The position numbers and the translations under genes were made by a program. Under the pieces are notes generated by a model that did no database searches, was not told where the DNA came from, and worked only from the letters and a program-made list of their open reading frames with translations. Positions 25,828-35,548 of a DNA stretch of 64,000 nucleotides are shown here, in pieces. Origin of the DNA: Montifringilla adamsi (taxonomy: Eukaryota; Chordata; Aves; Passeriformes; Passeridae); the NCBI GenBank assembly GCA_017590115.1, contig JAGGNK010003336.1, forward strand, positions 248,001-312,000. Direction: 5' to 3'. How positions within the stretch are numbered: position 1 is the stretch's first letter; the number at the start of each line of letters is the position of its first letter.

Positions 25828-26515
25828 ATCATAGAAACATGGAATCTCAGAATGGTTTGGTTGGAAGGGACCTTAAAAATCATCCAGTGCCACCCCTGCC
25901 ATGGCAGGGACACCTTGCAGTGTCCCAGGCTGCTCCCAGCCCCAGTGTCCAACCTGGCCTTGGGCACTGCCAGGGATCCAGGGGCAGCCACAGCTGCTCT
26001 GGGCACCCTGTGCCAGGGCCTGCCCACCCTGCCAGGGAATAACACACAGAATTCACAGAATCCACAGAATCAAAAGGTTGGAAGAGACCTTCAAGATCAT
26101 AGAGTCCAACCCAGTCCCAACACCCCAATTAAACCCTGGCCCCCAGTGCCACATCCAGGCTTTGTTAAACACATCCAGTGATGGTGACTGCACCACCTCC
26201 CCAGGCAGCCATTCCAGAACTTTAGCACTCTTTCTGTAAAAAACTTTTTCCTAATATCCAACCTATATTTCCCTTGGTGCAGATTGAGACTGTGTCCTCT
26301 GGTTCTGTCAGTGCTGCCTGGAGAAAGAGACCAACCCCACCTGAGCACAGGCACTTTTCAGGAGATGTAGAGAGTGATAAGGATTCCAATTCCTTCCCAA
26401 TATCCCATCTAACCCTGCCCTCTGGCAGTGGGGAGCCATTCCCCCTTGTCCTGGTACTGCATCCCTTGCAAATAGCCTCTGTCCATCTTTCCTGTAGCTC
26501 CGTCAGGTAAATCCT
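25828..26515 (-). mobile_element. CR1 LINE interrupted by another CR1
   Basis: The right-hand 3' end (25831-26040) belongs to the same family as the 15.4 kb copy, up to 'CCACCCTGCCAGGGAA'. The next expected motif, CAATTCCTTCCCAATATCCC, followed by CTGCCCTCTGGCAGTGGG, only appears at 26387-26515. The 340 bp between are a different CR1 (next entry). This is the pattern of a nested insertion, although two adjacent independent fragments cannot be excluded because the right part resembles a slightly different subfamily. Confidence 0.75.
26041..26382 (-). mobile_element. CR1 LINE nested in the previous one
   Basis: Starts with three CR1 terminal repeat units (CACAGAAT-type, 26044-26068) and AAGGTTGGAAGAGACCTTCA, then 'CACATCCAGTGATGGTGACT' and 'CCACCTCCCCAGGCAGCCAT'. 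This is the same subfamily as the long copy at 38.5 kb. It ends near 26380 just before the interrupted host element resumes. Confidence 0.8.
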
Positions 26516-26952
26516 AGGGTCAGTTGTTTATTGTACGTGTGCTGCTTTCACTGTTTTAATCTCCAACAGATCTCAAAAGAGTTTTCAGTCAGCTCTGCTT
26601 TCTGAAGTTTTTCAATGAAAATCCCCTAAAATCCTTCATTTGCTGCCAAATTTACTGTATTATGATGATTTCTCGTGTACTTTGCCATGACACTGTTTCT
26701 CTGAAAGCATATCTAATCAAAAAGCTACCATGCATGGAAGAGAAAAGAACACCTATTTTACAGGCCAGGTGAGATCTCAAGGTCTGTAAGACCCTCTGAT
26801 CTCCTCTCCCTTTTGATAAAGTTCAGGTATGGTCTCTGTACTGATTCCTTTGACTTTTCTGCTCTTTTTAACTCCTTGCTTTCTTCCCACTGGACACAAT
26901 CCACAATGTCATCTGCTCCTGTTATTAACCACTGCTGGTCCTTTCAGATTGT
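26516..26952. other. Non-coding stretch, no gene seen
   Basis: No exon or known element seen. Confidence 0.5.
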
Positions 26953-27028
26953 CATAAAATCATAGAGTATCCTGAGCTGGAAGGAACCCAGAAGGATCAT
27001 TGAGTATAACTTCTGGCCCTGCACAGGA
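26953..27028 (-). mobile_element. CR1 LINE, very short 3' fragment
   Basis: CATAAAATCATAGAGTATCC followed by TGAGCTGGAAGGAACCCAGA and 'TTCTGGCCCTGCACAGGACA'. This resembles the subfamily at 6914-7192. Only about 75 bp remain. Confidence 0.75.
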
Positions 27029-27415
27029 CATATTATTATTATTCTTCCTTTCTCACCTAATTTACAGGATTTCCACTTTTTTCCCTTTTCCCCTCTTCCT
27101 GCTAGAGATTCATCCTAGTGTCATGGTTACTGAGTTTTTAATTTACTCTGTATTTGCCAATTTTAACTTTTGGATGCTTTTTTTTTTTTTTTTTTTTTTT
27201 TCTTCCCTGCTCTCCTGCCGTAGTGACAAGCATAGGGAAGAGTGAGCTGCACCCCTGGGGGTTTGCAGAGCTTTGGCTTCCTGTGTGTAGGTGGTGGGAC
27301 AGCTGTGTTGTCTCCACTTGCAGTAACATTTCATTCACGAGAAACATGGTTTAAACCAAACTGTGACAGGCCATCACTTCACACTCATGGTGAAATATCC
27401 GGTTTTCTGCTGGGC
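27029..27415. other. Non-coding stretch with T24 run
   Basis: Contains 24 consecutive T (27178-27201). Frames crossing it encode poly-Phe or poly-Lys and are meaningless. No exon seen. Confidence 0.55.
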
Positions 27416-28055
27416 TGTCGGGGTCCACTCCGGCTAGCTATGGACCCTTGCCCACACGATAATTCATAGACAAAGGTAAAAGATTGAGAAGCGCTCTTCT
27501 CCACGTGGGAAACATTCTCCTTTATTGCAAGAGACACACCAAGTGGACAAACCTATAGGAGAAAGAGGGCGTTCCCTGGTGGCAGGGAACTTTTATACCC
27601 CGGGGATGGGGACATAGGGAGAGGTCCACAGCCGATGGATGCCAGTGAGGAGTGTGAGGGGAGGGGTAATCCAGGGGAGAGACCACCAGGGGGTACTGGG
27701 GTGAGTGAGGGAAAGACCATGAAATGGTGGAAAGGGATAACAAACCACATGATATAACATGAGCAATACAGTGCAATATAAAACTATTCTGTGCCAATTC
27801 CAAATCATCCAGTGCAAGAGAACAACTAAAACTAGTGCACCACAACATCTTGGGAGAATAAAGGAGATAGTAACAATGTCTGGGGAGAGGATCTGCTGCC
27901 AAGCCCTTCTGAGGAGGTTTGTGACCCTTCTGAGGTGGTCTGTGACCACCTGCCATCAGCTCTTGTGAAACACAGGGGTCCCACACTGTGTGGGGTGGCC
28001 CAGATGTACCAGGTACAGATTTTTAGGAGGTCTGTGGTTTCCCCGTAATTATCCA
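27416..28055 (-). mobile_element. Solo LTR of an endogenous retrovirus, with promoter signals
   Basis: On the minus strand the element has, in order, a U3 with a 21-bp tandem duplication (27904-27924 and 27925-27945), a TATA box (TTTTATACC at 27591, i.e. GGTATAAAA), a perfect 8-bp hairpin at 27571-27590 (GTTCCCTG, GTGG loop, CAGGGAAC) at the start of R, an AATAAA signal (27521-27526) about 65 bp past the TATA box, and an end CCCGACA at 27416. The TATA-to-AATAAA spacing and the TG/CA-type end fit a retroviral LTR. The U3 start near 28055 is uncertain, and no primer-binding site or viral gene adjoins it, so it is a solo LTR. Confidence 0.75.
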
Positions 28056-28973
28056 AGGTCATGGCATGGAATTCTGCATAAAGTAACTACATGGCTTTTC
28101 CTTTCCTGTTGCTCTTGTCCTGGAAAGTGATGTTAAACTCCTCATTGATCTGTGTGGGAGCTCAGCTGGACTAGCTCCAAAATGCTTTTGAAAGTCCAAC
28201 TGTTTCTCCCCACACTTTGATTTATCCAGTCTATTCTAAAGGGCAATTTCAATCCCTAATGGAAACCATCAGTATTTTCAAATGAGGCACCTTTTAAAAT
28301 GTGGAAATAGCTTGGAGAATAATTCCTGGTAAAGTAAATGTTGAGTGTTAGCTTTTTGTTGTTGCTGTGCAGAAAAATACAGTTTTGCTTGGGGTCGATA
28401 AGAGATTGAAAAGTGTGGGTAATAATAAAAGCTGAAGTGGGAGTTACTTTAATAATGGGATGTCATGTGTAAGCCTATAAAATAAACAGTAATTATCACA
28501 TTTGAGAAACGACTCTGTTAGAATTCACATTGCTCTTGACAGCTTCATCTGTACATCAAGCCTTTCTGGAATATGCACTTTCTTGTTCCTAATGAGCAAA
28601 CAAATGAAACAGGAATTCTTACCCTGATAGAAGGTGTTGATTTCAACAAAACCTAAACAAAAAACTAGATAAAAGAGAGCCAGAGCAGCAGACTGGAGGA
28701 TTAGTTCTTGCTAACACATTTTGCTTTTACAGAGCAAGATAAAAAACAGAGCTGTAGTTTTATTATATATGGTTTTCCTCCATCTTTTATAGGGCACATG
28801 TTGAAGGAAATGGGCTTTATGTATTAAATCAGACGTTTAAAGAGCAGTAGTGGATTCAGAATAAACTTTGTAGATTTTGCAAAGACACGGTAACATCTCT
28901 TGATTGTGAATCATAAACTTGGGTGCCATAGACAGGTAAAAGAATTATGAAAGAAAGTTAAATTTATTATTTT
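28056..28973. other. Non-coding stretch, no gene seen
   Basis: AT-rich DNA between the LTR and the PPIL4 retrocopy. The right end may include a short 3' UTR of the retrocopy: TTTATT (minus-strand AATAAA) lies about 10 bases beyond its stop. No poly(T) tract is visible on the plus strand. Confidence 0.5.
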
Positions 28974-30400
28974 AGCTCCTCTCTGTCTTTTCCTTGTCCT
29001 TCATCTGTACTTGTGTTTTTGTCTGCTGTAAGTGTAATCTCTCTCCTGAGAATGGCTGCAGCTCTGTGTCTTTCTTCTCACCTTTGGTCCTCTCCCTACA
29101 GCATTCTTCATGCTTTTGGTCAGAATCCTTAGATTTTTTGGTCCTCTTGTCATCATTTTCAGAGTGGTGGTGCTTTTTCTTCTTCTGTTTTTTAGCCAAG
29201 TGTGACTGACTTGTGTGAGACTCTTCTACATCCTCATCCAGCACAAGGTCATATTTGACATCTTGCTTTGGTTTTACCTTTTCTTTCAGAAAAGGTAAAA
29301 CCAAATTCAATATTCTTTGAATATTATCAAATTTTGAAGGTTTGTCACATTCCTTCTTATAGTCCTTGAAATTTTCCTTGGTAGATCTCCTTCCATTCAC
29401 CTTTTCCCTTCCATTTAATCTTTGCAACAGACTGGCTAAAATCCACGTATATCCACCTGTCATCTACCAGCATATTGACCATTTTGAGGCAGGCTTTCTC
29501 ACAGTCTTCCTCCTTTTCAAACTCAATGAAAGCGTAACAAAGAGATTCACCAGTCTTCCAGTTTTGGATCACTTCACAACTTTAAATGGGACAAAATTGT
29601 GAAAGTATTATCTGCAGGTCTTCACCTGTGGTAGCAGGATCCAGTTTACAAACAAATAGCACATTTTCTGGTGGCTGGATGTCTGCCTCTGGTAAGTCTC
29701 CTATTTCTAGAAGAATGACACAAGTTTTTGCTTCTTTTTCTGCCTGAACTTCTTCTATTTCATCTGCAGACTGTCCTGTCATGCCATCAATTTCTTCATC
29801 TGCTCCTATTCTGCCACTGTCGAGCTGTTACTTGGTAGGTTTTGGTAAGTGATCAGGAACACACAAGGCATCAAATCATCAAAGGGATCATCTAAAATTA
29901 CTGTATGATTTATCCTGATATCTTGATATGGGATAAAATCCTTATCTACAAAGGTTTCATTAATTGTCTTCAGTACATCCATGCCTTCTGTCACTTCTCC
30001 AAATACTGTATGTACACCACCAAGGTAATCCAGGTTTTCCCCTGTGATAATGAGGAACTGTGATCCATACTGATCCCTGCCATTGTTCACCATTGACACA
30101 GTTCCCGTCTTCTTGTGCTTGATTCTGGGCACCTTTCCTACTTCAAAAAAGCTAGCTTGATCACCATACAGTCAACAAAATATGGATTCCCTTCCACGGC
30201 CAGTTGCCATGCAGTTTGTGTAACAAAATCCCTCTGTACATTATAAATAAGACAATAGTTGTAGTCCTTGACTTTGCAGAGCTTCAGGAAGTTCAGACGA
30301 GTGCAGGGGTGCTCCTCCATGTAGAGGTTGCCCACCATGGTCTCCAGCAGCACGGCCATGGCCACATGCACCCAGCACGTGGCTCTCCCCTTCTCCCAAG
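28974..30400 (-). pseudogene. PPIL4: Processed pseudogene of PPIL4 (cyclophilin/RRM protein)
   Basis: Intronless minus-strand copy of peptidylprolyl isomerase-like 4, a nuclear spliceosome-associated protein of about 490 residues. The start codon is at 30359-30357 in a good context. The fragments read in order: cyclophilin domain (MAVLLET..., then [20 protein letters not shown]; next frame HKKTGTVSMVNNG, GENLDYLGGVHTVFGEVTEG, DIRINHTVILDDPFDD), acidic linker and RRM (PPENVLFVCKL, then [29 protein letters not shown]), and a Lys-rich tail ending at TAA near 28974. Breaks: a short deletion near residue 12, frameshifts near 30210, 29870 and 29398, stops including one TAA at about 29580, and loss of much of the C-terminal Arg/Ser region. 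The parent gene has many introns, so this copy arose from mRNA. About 40 bases of 5' UTR seem included. It lacks a visible poly(A) tail or target-site duplication. Confidence 0.93.
29267..29305. repeat. Near-perfect hairpin inside the PPIL4 pseudogene
   Basis: Two 18-bp arms (TTTGGTTTTACCTTTTCT, and its reverse complement at 29288-29305) flank a 3-base loop. At this point the frame reads NLVLPFLKEKVKPK, whereas the PPIL4 family reads NLVLK(D/E)KVKPK. About nine extra bases, complementary to the sequence next to them, therefore created the long stem. Confidence 0.85.
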
Positions 30401-30403
30401 ATT

Positions 30404-31150
30404 ATTTGATTATTATCAATTTTGAGTTCTTAGCTAAGTCTATAACCTTGAATTTTATCTGCAGCAGTTCTTGAAAGTTTAGAAATAATTAGCTCTTGAG
30501 AAAAAATATTACTGCTCAAGCAGAAAAAGTTGTTTTAATCATGCACCTGGTTTATTGCCACAGCTCTAGAAATTTTATATCTAAAAGTGTTTGCACCAAG
30601 TAATCTTTAATCGTTTGTTATACCTTAATCTACATTGCAAAAATTTATAATGGATTTGTCACACCCTTTTTATTCCCTCCAGAAAAATAATTCTGTTCAC
30701 AGATTGTCTGCAGTTTTGTTGTTAATAAGATTAAACAAAGGTCCAATATTGTCAGATTTGAGTAATACTAAGATATGTTTTGTTGATTTGATTAAGGATG
30801 AGATCTTGGTTGATTTTGTTAAGTTAATCTCTGTTAATCTCTGTTAAGTTTGAGTGTTACTGAGTTCAGACAATGTCCAATTTAATTGTTCTCTTTAAGC
30901 TATTTCCTGTTCTATTCCAGTTTTATTGAGATTTATTTTCAGTTCTGTTTTTATTTAGTGCAAATTAAGTGTTGGTAAAATTGTGTAAAGCATCAGTATT
31001 GTTAGATTTAGAGTAATTTTAAATTACATTCTATTAATTTGATATCCTTTTAGAGCTGAGTCCTATTAAGTACATTTTGTTCTGTCCAAATGAATTTCTA
31101 CCAAGTTTGAGTGTTGTGTAATTTGAGTTACTGTAGATTTTGTTAATGTT
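30404..31150. other. T/G-rich diverged repeat region
   Basis: Between about 30690 and 31150 the text repeats words such as GTTAAGTTTGAGTGTTACTG / CCAAGTTTGAGTGTTG, TGTTAGATTTAGAGTAA / GTCAGATTTGAGTAATAC and a 10-bp tandem TTAATCTCTG (30823-30847). It looks like a decayed tandem array of roughly 200-300 bp units, or internal repeats of an unknown element. Confidence 0.4.
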
Positions 31151-31940
31151 TTGTTTTGAAAGACAGGTGTCTGCTAAGGAAGAGCAGGTAGGGCACACAC
31201 CACACGGGTGGATTCACTATGCCACGTGTTTTTTCTTAATTGTTTTTGTTTGTTGAGGAAATATATCTTCAATAAAAGTGAATTCAGCGCACTGACTTCA
31301 CTCACAGGGATGTTAATGGCAAAGCCATTGATTTGGACATCAGCAGGATTACAGATTTCTCTACAGTTTGTCTGAATTCAGCCCTGTGTCCGTGGGCACG
31401 CTCTGGTGCCAAGGAAAAGGGGAGATGTGCTGTCCAACAGGGCAGAAAAGGGGCTCCGTGTTCAGAGAGCAGCAAAGGGCAGAGCAGCAAAGAGCAGGAG
31501 CAGCACTGGCTGAGCCCTGCACGGTGCTGGGGGCAGAAGGAGCCCCTTGGCTGGGCAGGGCAGCCCCGGCACACCCCGAGTGCCACCCATGGCAGGGCTG
31601 ATACCGACGTCCTGCCTGCCCACAGTGCCTGGGGAAGTGGCAGCAGCACACCTTGGTTCCCAAACCTGTTTGTCACCCTGCTCAGCACAAAAGGGTGTTA
31701 AATTAGTCCCAGCGACAGCCTGGCAGTGGCAGGCTGGGCTGTTACTGGTGTCACCCTTGGGCAGGGGTCTCAGAGCCTCCAGCCAGCCCCAGGGCTGCTG
31801 TGGCAAACTGCTACTGCAAACACTCCTCAATTCCCTGGTAATTGTCACCCTGATTTTTTAAGATTTTCTAAGCCTTCTGATGTTTACATTCTTGTAACGA
31901 ACTTTCTTACACACTTTCTGTAAATAACTTACTGTTTTGC
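31151..31940. other. Block with a GC-rich core, unassigned
   Basis: A GC-rich core (about 31370-31830) shows open frames of 65-128 codons on both strands that match nothing I know. It lies directly before the LTR-like end at 31945-32132, so it may be internal sequence of a decayed retroelement. No splice-flanked exon is supportable. Confidence 0.35.
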
Positions 31941-31944
31941 ATTC

Positions 31945-32132
31945 TTTTATGGAGGAGGAGAAATTTGATGAACAGTTGGTATGTCCAGTGTCATTGGAGA
32001 GGTGGCATTTTCACGTTCCAATCCAGTGTCACTTTTGGAAATCTGTAAATGCTGGAATCAGAAAATAAACTGCCCTTTTTTACCTCGAGAACAGCATGTT
32101 TGTGTCGTGTTTTTTCATATTTTATAGTGACA
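31945..32132 (+). mobile_element. Probable LTR 3' part (ERVL-like), plus strand
   Basis: Contains GAGAAATTTGATGAACAGTT and GTGTCATTGGAGAGGTGGCA, a TATA-like CTGTAAATGCTGG (about 32042), AAAATAAACTGCC (AATAAA at about 32064) and a final GTGACA at 32127-32132. The order TATA-like box, AATAAA, short U5 fits an LTR. I recall this sentence from avian LTRs but cannot check it. The 5' limit is unknown. Confidence 0.45.
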
Positions 32133-33534
32133 GACAATTACACCACAGACTGAAGCCTTGCCACAGCAGAGATCCTTTTTGGATAAGGATAGTGTTTGAG
32201 CTAAACTCTGACGTGGAGCTGACACAAGAGGTGTTTCCTTGAAGCAGCAGGGCACAGGTGCCAGCAGGGCACAGGTGCCAGCAGGGCAGGCTGCAGCTCC
32301 ATCAGCTGCAATCAGAGTGCAGCACCTCAGACGTTCATTGCCCCCCCGGCCCCCAGTTCCAGAGAGGGAGGTGCAGTCAGATGTCCACACTCCTGGAATG
32401 TGGCACTGAGTGCTGAGGGAGGGGACCAGGGCCAAGCAGTGCAGATGGCACGAGGGGCCGTAAAACCCCAGAGGCATCTTCCTGGGCAGGGTTTGAGCAA
32501 TAGGTCTCAGGAGGGAAGAGCCATATTTGAAATCTGAGGAATCTGGGGAGTTTATATTCAGCTGTGCTTGGCTATTCAGCGAGCAGCCAGGGAATGTGCA
32601 GCTGGAGCACTGTGGCAGGTGACTGGTTTGGGTTTTCTGCTGGTGCTGATACAGCTCCCAGGCACTGGAACGTGGTCTGCAGCTCCCTGGGTGTGTTTCC
32701 CCCAGTGAAGTGTTTGAACCTCTTTGATGGTGCCTTCATACAGCATTATTTTTTTATGGAGGTTTCCTTTGTGGTGATGATGCAAAAGAAAAACACCTTA
32801 AAGCCAGGGCAGGTTACCCACAAGGAGTATGTGGCTGTAGGAGACTGATGTGCTGTGGAAGCCCGGAAGGAACAATCACACAGGACTAAAACACTCTCCT
32901 GAACCTCTTGAGCTCATGGATTGATTTTTTTTTTGGTGTTTTTTTTCAACCTCCATCCCTACTCAAAGCTTTTTAATGTTCCAGAGAGCCAAATACAAAG
33001 GCAGAAAGGAGAAGGAAATCGAGGGGACAAATTAGCTGTGGTTTTGAAAGGGTGAAATGAGGAAACAGAATGAATGCTAGGCCAGTATGATATACCAGGA
33101 ATTGTGTCCAGTTCTTGTGGCCAAGTTCAACTCTCTTAGCTTCAAAAATCTTCATAAATGCAGAAATCTCCCCTGACTGTGGTCTGGGAGGAGCCTGTAA
33201 TTTGTGTTCACTTTGTGCTGATTCATCGTTGCACGTAAGTGTTTGCACTTTAGCCATGGAACAAAATCTCCTCAAAAATAGTTGTGATAAATCAGTAGCA
33301 GAAGACAGGACAGCACTAAACCCTAAGGATTAGGAATATCTTGGCTACTCCACACGTGTCAGGCAGTCAGGCCTGGGCTCTGGTTGTACATTCTTTTCAG
33401 AGGCTCCATTCTCACTCCAGCCTAGAGTTAACTGGATCACAAAATTGGGAAGCTCTGATATTTTCTGTAGGAAATATCAAAGGCACATCTACAGGTGGGG
33501 TTGAGAAGTGATTGAGAGCAGTCCTGGGGAGAAA
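32133..33534. other. Non-coding stretch with 17-bp tandem repeat
   Basis: GGCACAGGTGCCAGCAG occurs twice in tandem at 32251-32284 and starts a third time. Otherwise no exon or repeat recognised. Confidence 0.5.
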
Positions 33535-33722
33535 ACAACAGGGAGGATGGGATCTTGGGAATCAGGAATTGTTCCCTGGCAGGGTGGGCAGGACCTGGCA
33601 CAGGGTGCCCAAGGCCAGGCTGGACACTGGGGCTGGGAGCAGCCTGGGACACTGCAAGGTGTCCCTGCCATGGCAGGGGAGGAATAGTCTCTTCCAAACC
33701 ATTCTGAGATTCTGTGATTGCA
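33535..33722 (+). mobile_element. CR1 LINE, 3' end with internal deletion
   Basis: Same family as the 62.0 kb copy: TTCCCTGGCAGGGTGGGCAG, GGACACTGGGGCTGGGAGCA, then CCATGGCAGGGGAGG and the terminal ATTCTGAGATTCTGTGATTG. Compared with 62.0 kb it lacks 39 bp between two GTGCCCA words, joining at 33605-33611, a classical slippage deletion. Confidence 0.9.
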
Positions 33723-35384
33723 ATTCCAGTGGAAGACATTTATTTTCCAAATGTCTTCTTTTCAGCTGTTCACAGATAATGAAAGCAACTGTCTCTGGTG
33801 TTTGCATTTCTTTTCAGTCAATGTAATACCTATTCTTTGCTTCCTCCTTTTTTAAAGCAAGGATCATCCCATATGTGGTGGTGCTATAGCTCTGCAGTAA
33901 ATTTTACCTGAATTCACAAACCCATGGGTGTTAGTTTGCATTTGAGGGAGAGGTGCTAGTTTTTCCTTTTAAAAATTAACATTCAGAGCTGTAAATCTTA
34001 TTTACCAGTGTCCTGCTGTGTTGAGAATAACATTAATATATGACATAGCTTTAACTAAGCCAAGATTTCTATCTGGTAATTATTTTTTTCCCACCTGAAT
34101 TTTTCTGTCCCTCACAGAGAAAATGCTTTGTATCATACAATGGAATTTAAAAAGCCGATTTAGATTTGTGGTGCATAATTTCTAGTAATTTTTATGTATA
34201 TTAATGTTAAATCATGTTCTTGATTTCCATAAATGACCCACATAACATGCCAAATTTCTTCCATGTTTTAAACAGCTCTGGGTTTTGATGAACAAAAATT
34301 GATAGGTATGAGATGAACAAAAGAATACTGATGACACATAATATAAGCCTTGATCTAAAGTTGTGAACTTGTCAGATGATCTGCCAAAAATGGATTATAT
34401 TCTAAAAGTTTGAAATATGGCTGAGAAGCCTGCTGGCCATTATTCAAAACCTTTAATTTATTACATTGATGCTGTTAGACAAGTGGTAATCATAGGCTTT
34501 AATTTCCTGCAGAATTGGGCATAGGTGTAGAATGCTTTATACCATTTAATATGCAAAAAACCCCTCAGATCAGAGAATGGAATTTCTATCTGTGTCACTA
34601 CAGGTTGTCTAATCTGACACAGATTGGTATTAATATACTACATAAAACTGGAATTTTCCTAGACCTCTGGTATTTCTTTGCATTCTTGATATTCACACTT
34701 CCAGAAAATGTGCAAGTTCACGTCCATCTCCAGTATTATACAAACTGTAGTCATTTGCTGCATTAAATGCCCTATAATTTTCTTCTGCATTCAAAATCCT
34801 CTTGTTCTTTACTCGAGCTGCATTGTTGAGATCTGTGGTGGGTCGAACCAATCATAAACTTGTTGATTCTCTTGTCTCTTTCTGCAGTTAATGGTAACCC
34901 ACAGCACTGTTCCCAACGTGACACTCATCCAGCACAGATAATTGTTTTTTGGCTATAGGATTTTAGATTCTGTTTGTGCAGTTTTGTCTTCTTTTGCAAG
35001 AGATAAAAAGACACTTGGTCCCCAGGGCATGGCTCCCCTGGCCCTGCTGAGTGCCTGAGCAGCTGAATGGAACTGATAATCTTTGGCATTTAGCAATAGG
35101 TTAATTTTACTCAGCTACATATGGGGCTCCAAGAACAATAGGTTTCCAAACATTTTAATTTTTTGAAGGCTTTTGTGAAAAGTATTTCATGCAAATTGTT
35201 TTAAGCTTAGCAGCTTACTTCAAAGCATCTTTTGCCCTCTGCAGGTTTACAGAAAACTTTCCATTTCCATTCTGTGTGCTTTTTCTCTTTTTAAAATTTA
35301 TTATTTTTATTAAATACTCTTCACACCATGGAGAACATACTAAAGATATTTAACAAAAAGTGTCAATTCAGCCTGGAGAAGAGG
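33723..35384. other. Non-coding stretch, no gene seen
   Basis: AT-rich sequence without an exon or a recognised repeat. Confidence 0.55.
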
Positions 35385-35548
35385 TGGTTTCTTAGCTGTG
35401 GTCTCTGAAGAACCTACAAGAAACATGGAGAGAGACAGCTGACAAGGGATGGAGTGCCAGGACAAGGGGGAATGGCTCCCACTGCCAGAGGGCAGGGTTA
35501 TGTTGGATTTTGGGAAGGAATTCCTCTCTGTGAGGCTGGGGAGGGATT
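35385..35548 (+). mobile_element. CR1 LINE, internal 3' fragment
   Basis: Plus-strand match to the part of CR1 found near 62101-62210: AAACATGGAGAGAGACAGCT, then AATGGCTCCCACTGCCAGAG and GGGCAGGGTTATGTTGGATT. The terminal region and 8-bp repeat are missing. Confidence 0.75.

Noticed and set aside
31302..31861. Frames of about 100-128 codons on both strands
   Set aside because: GC-rich core with mutually overlapping frames, no splice sites and no recognised family.
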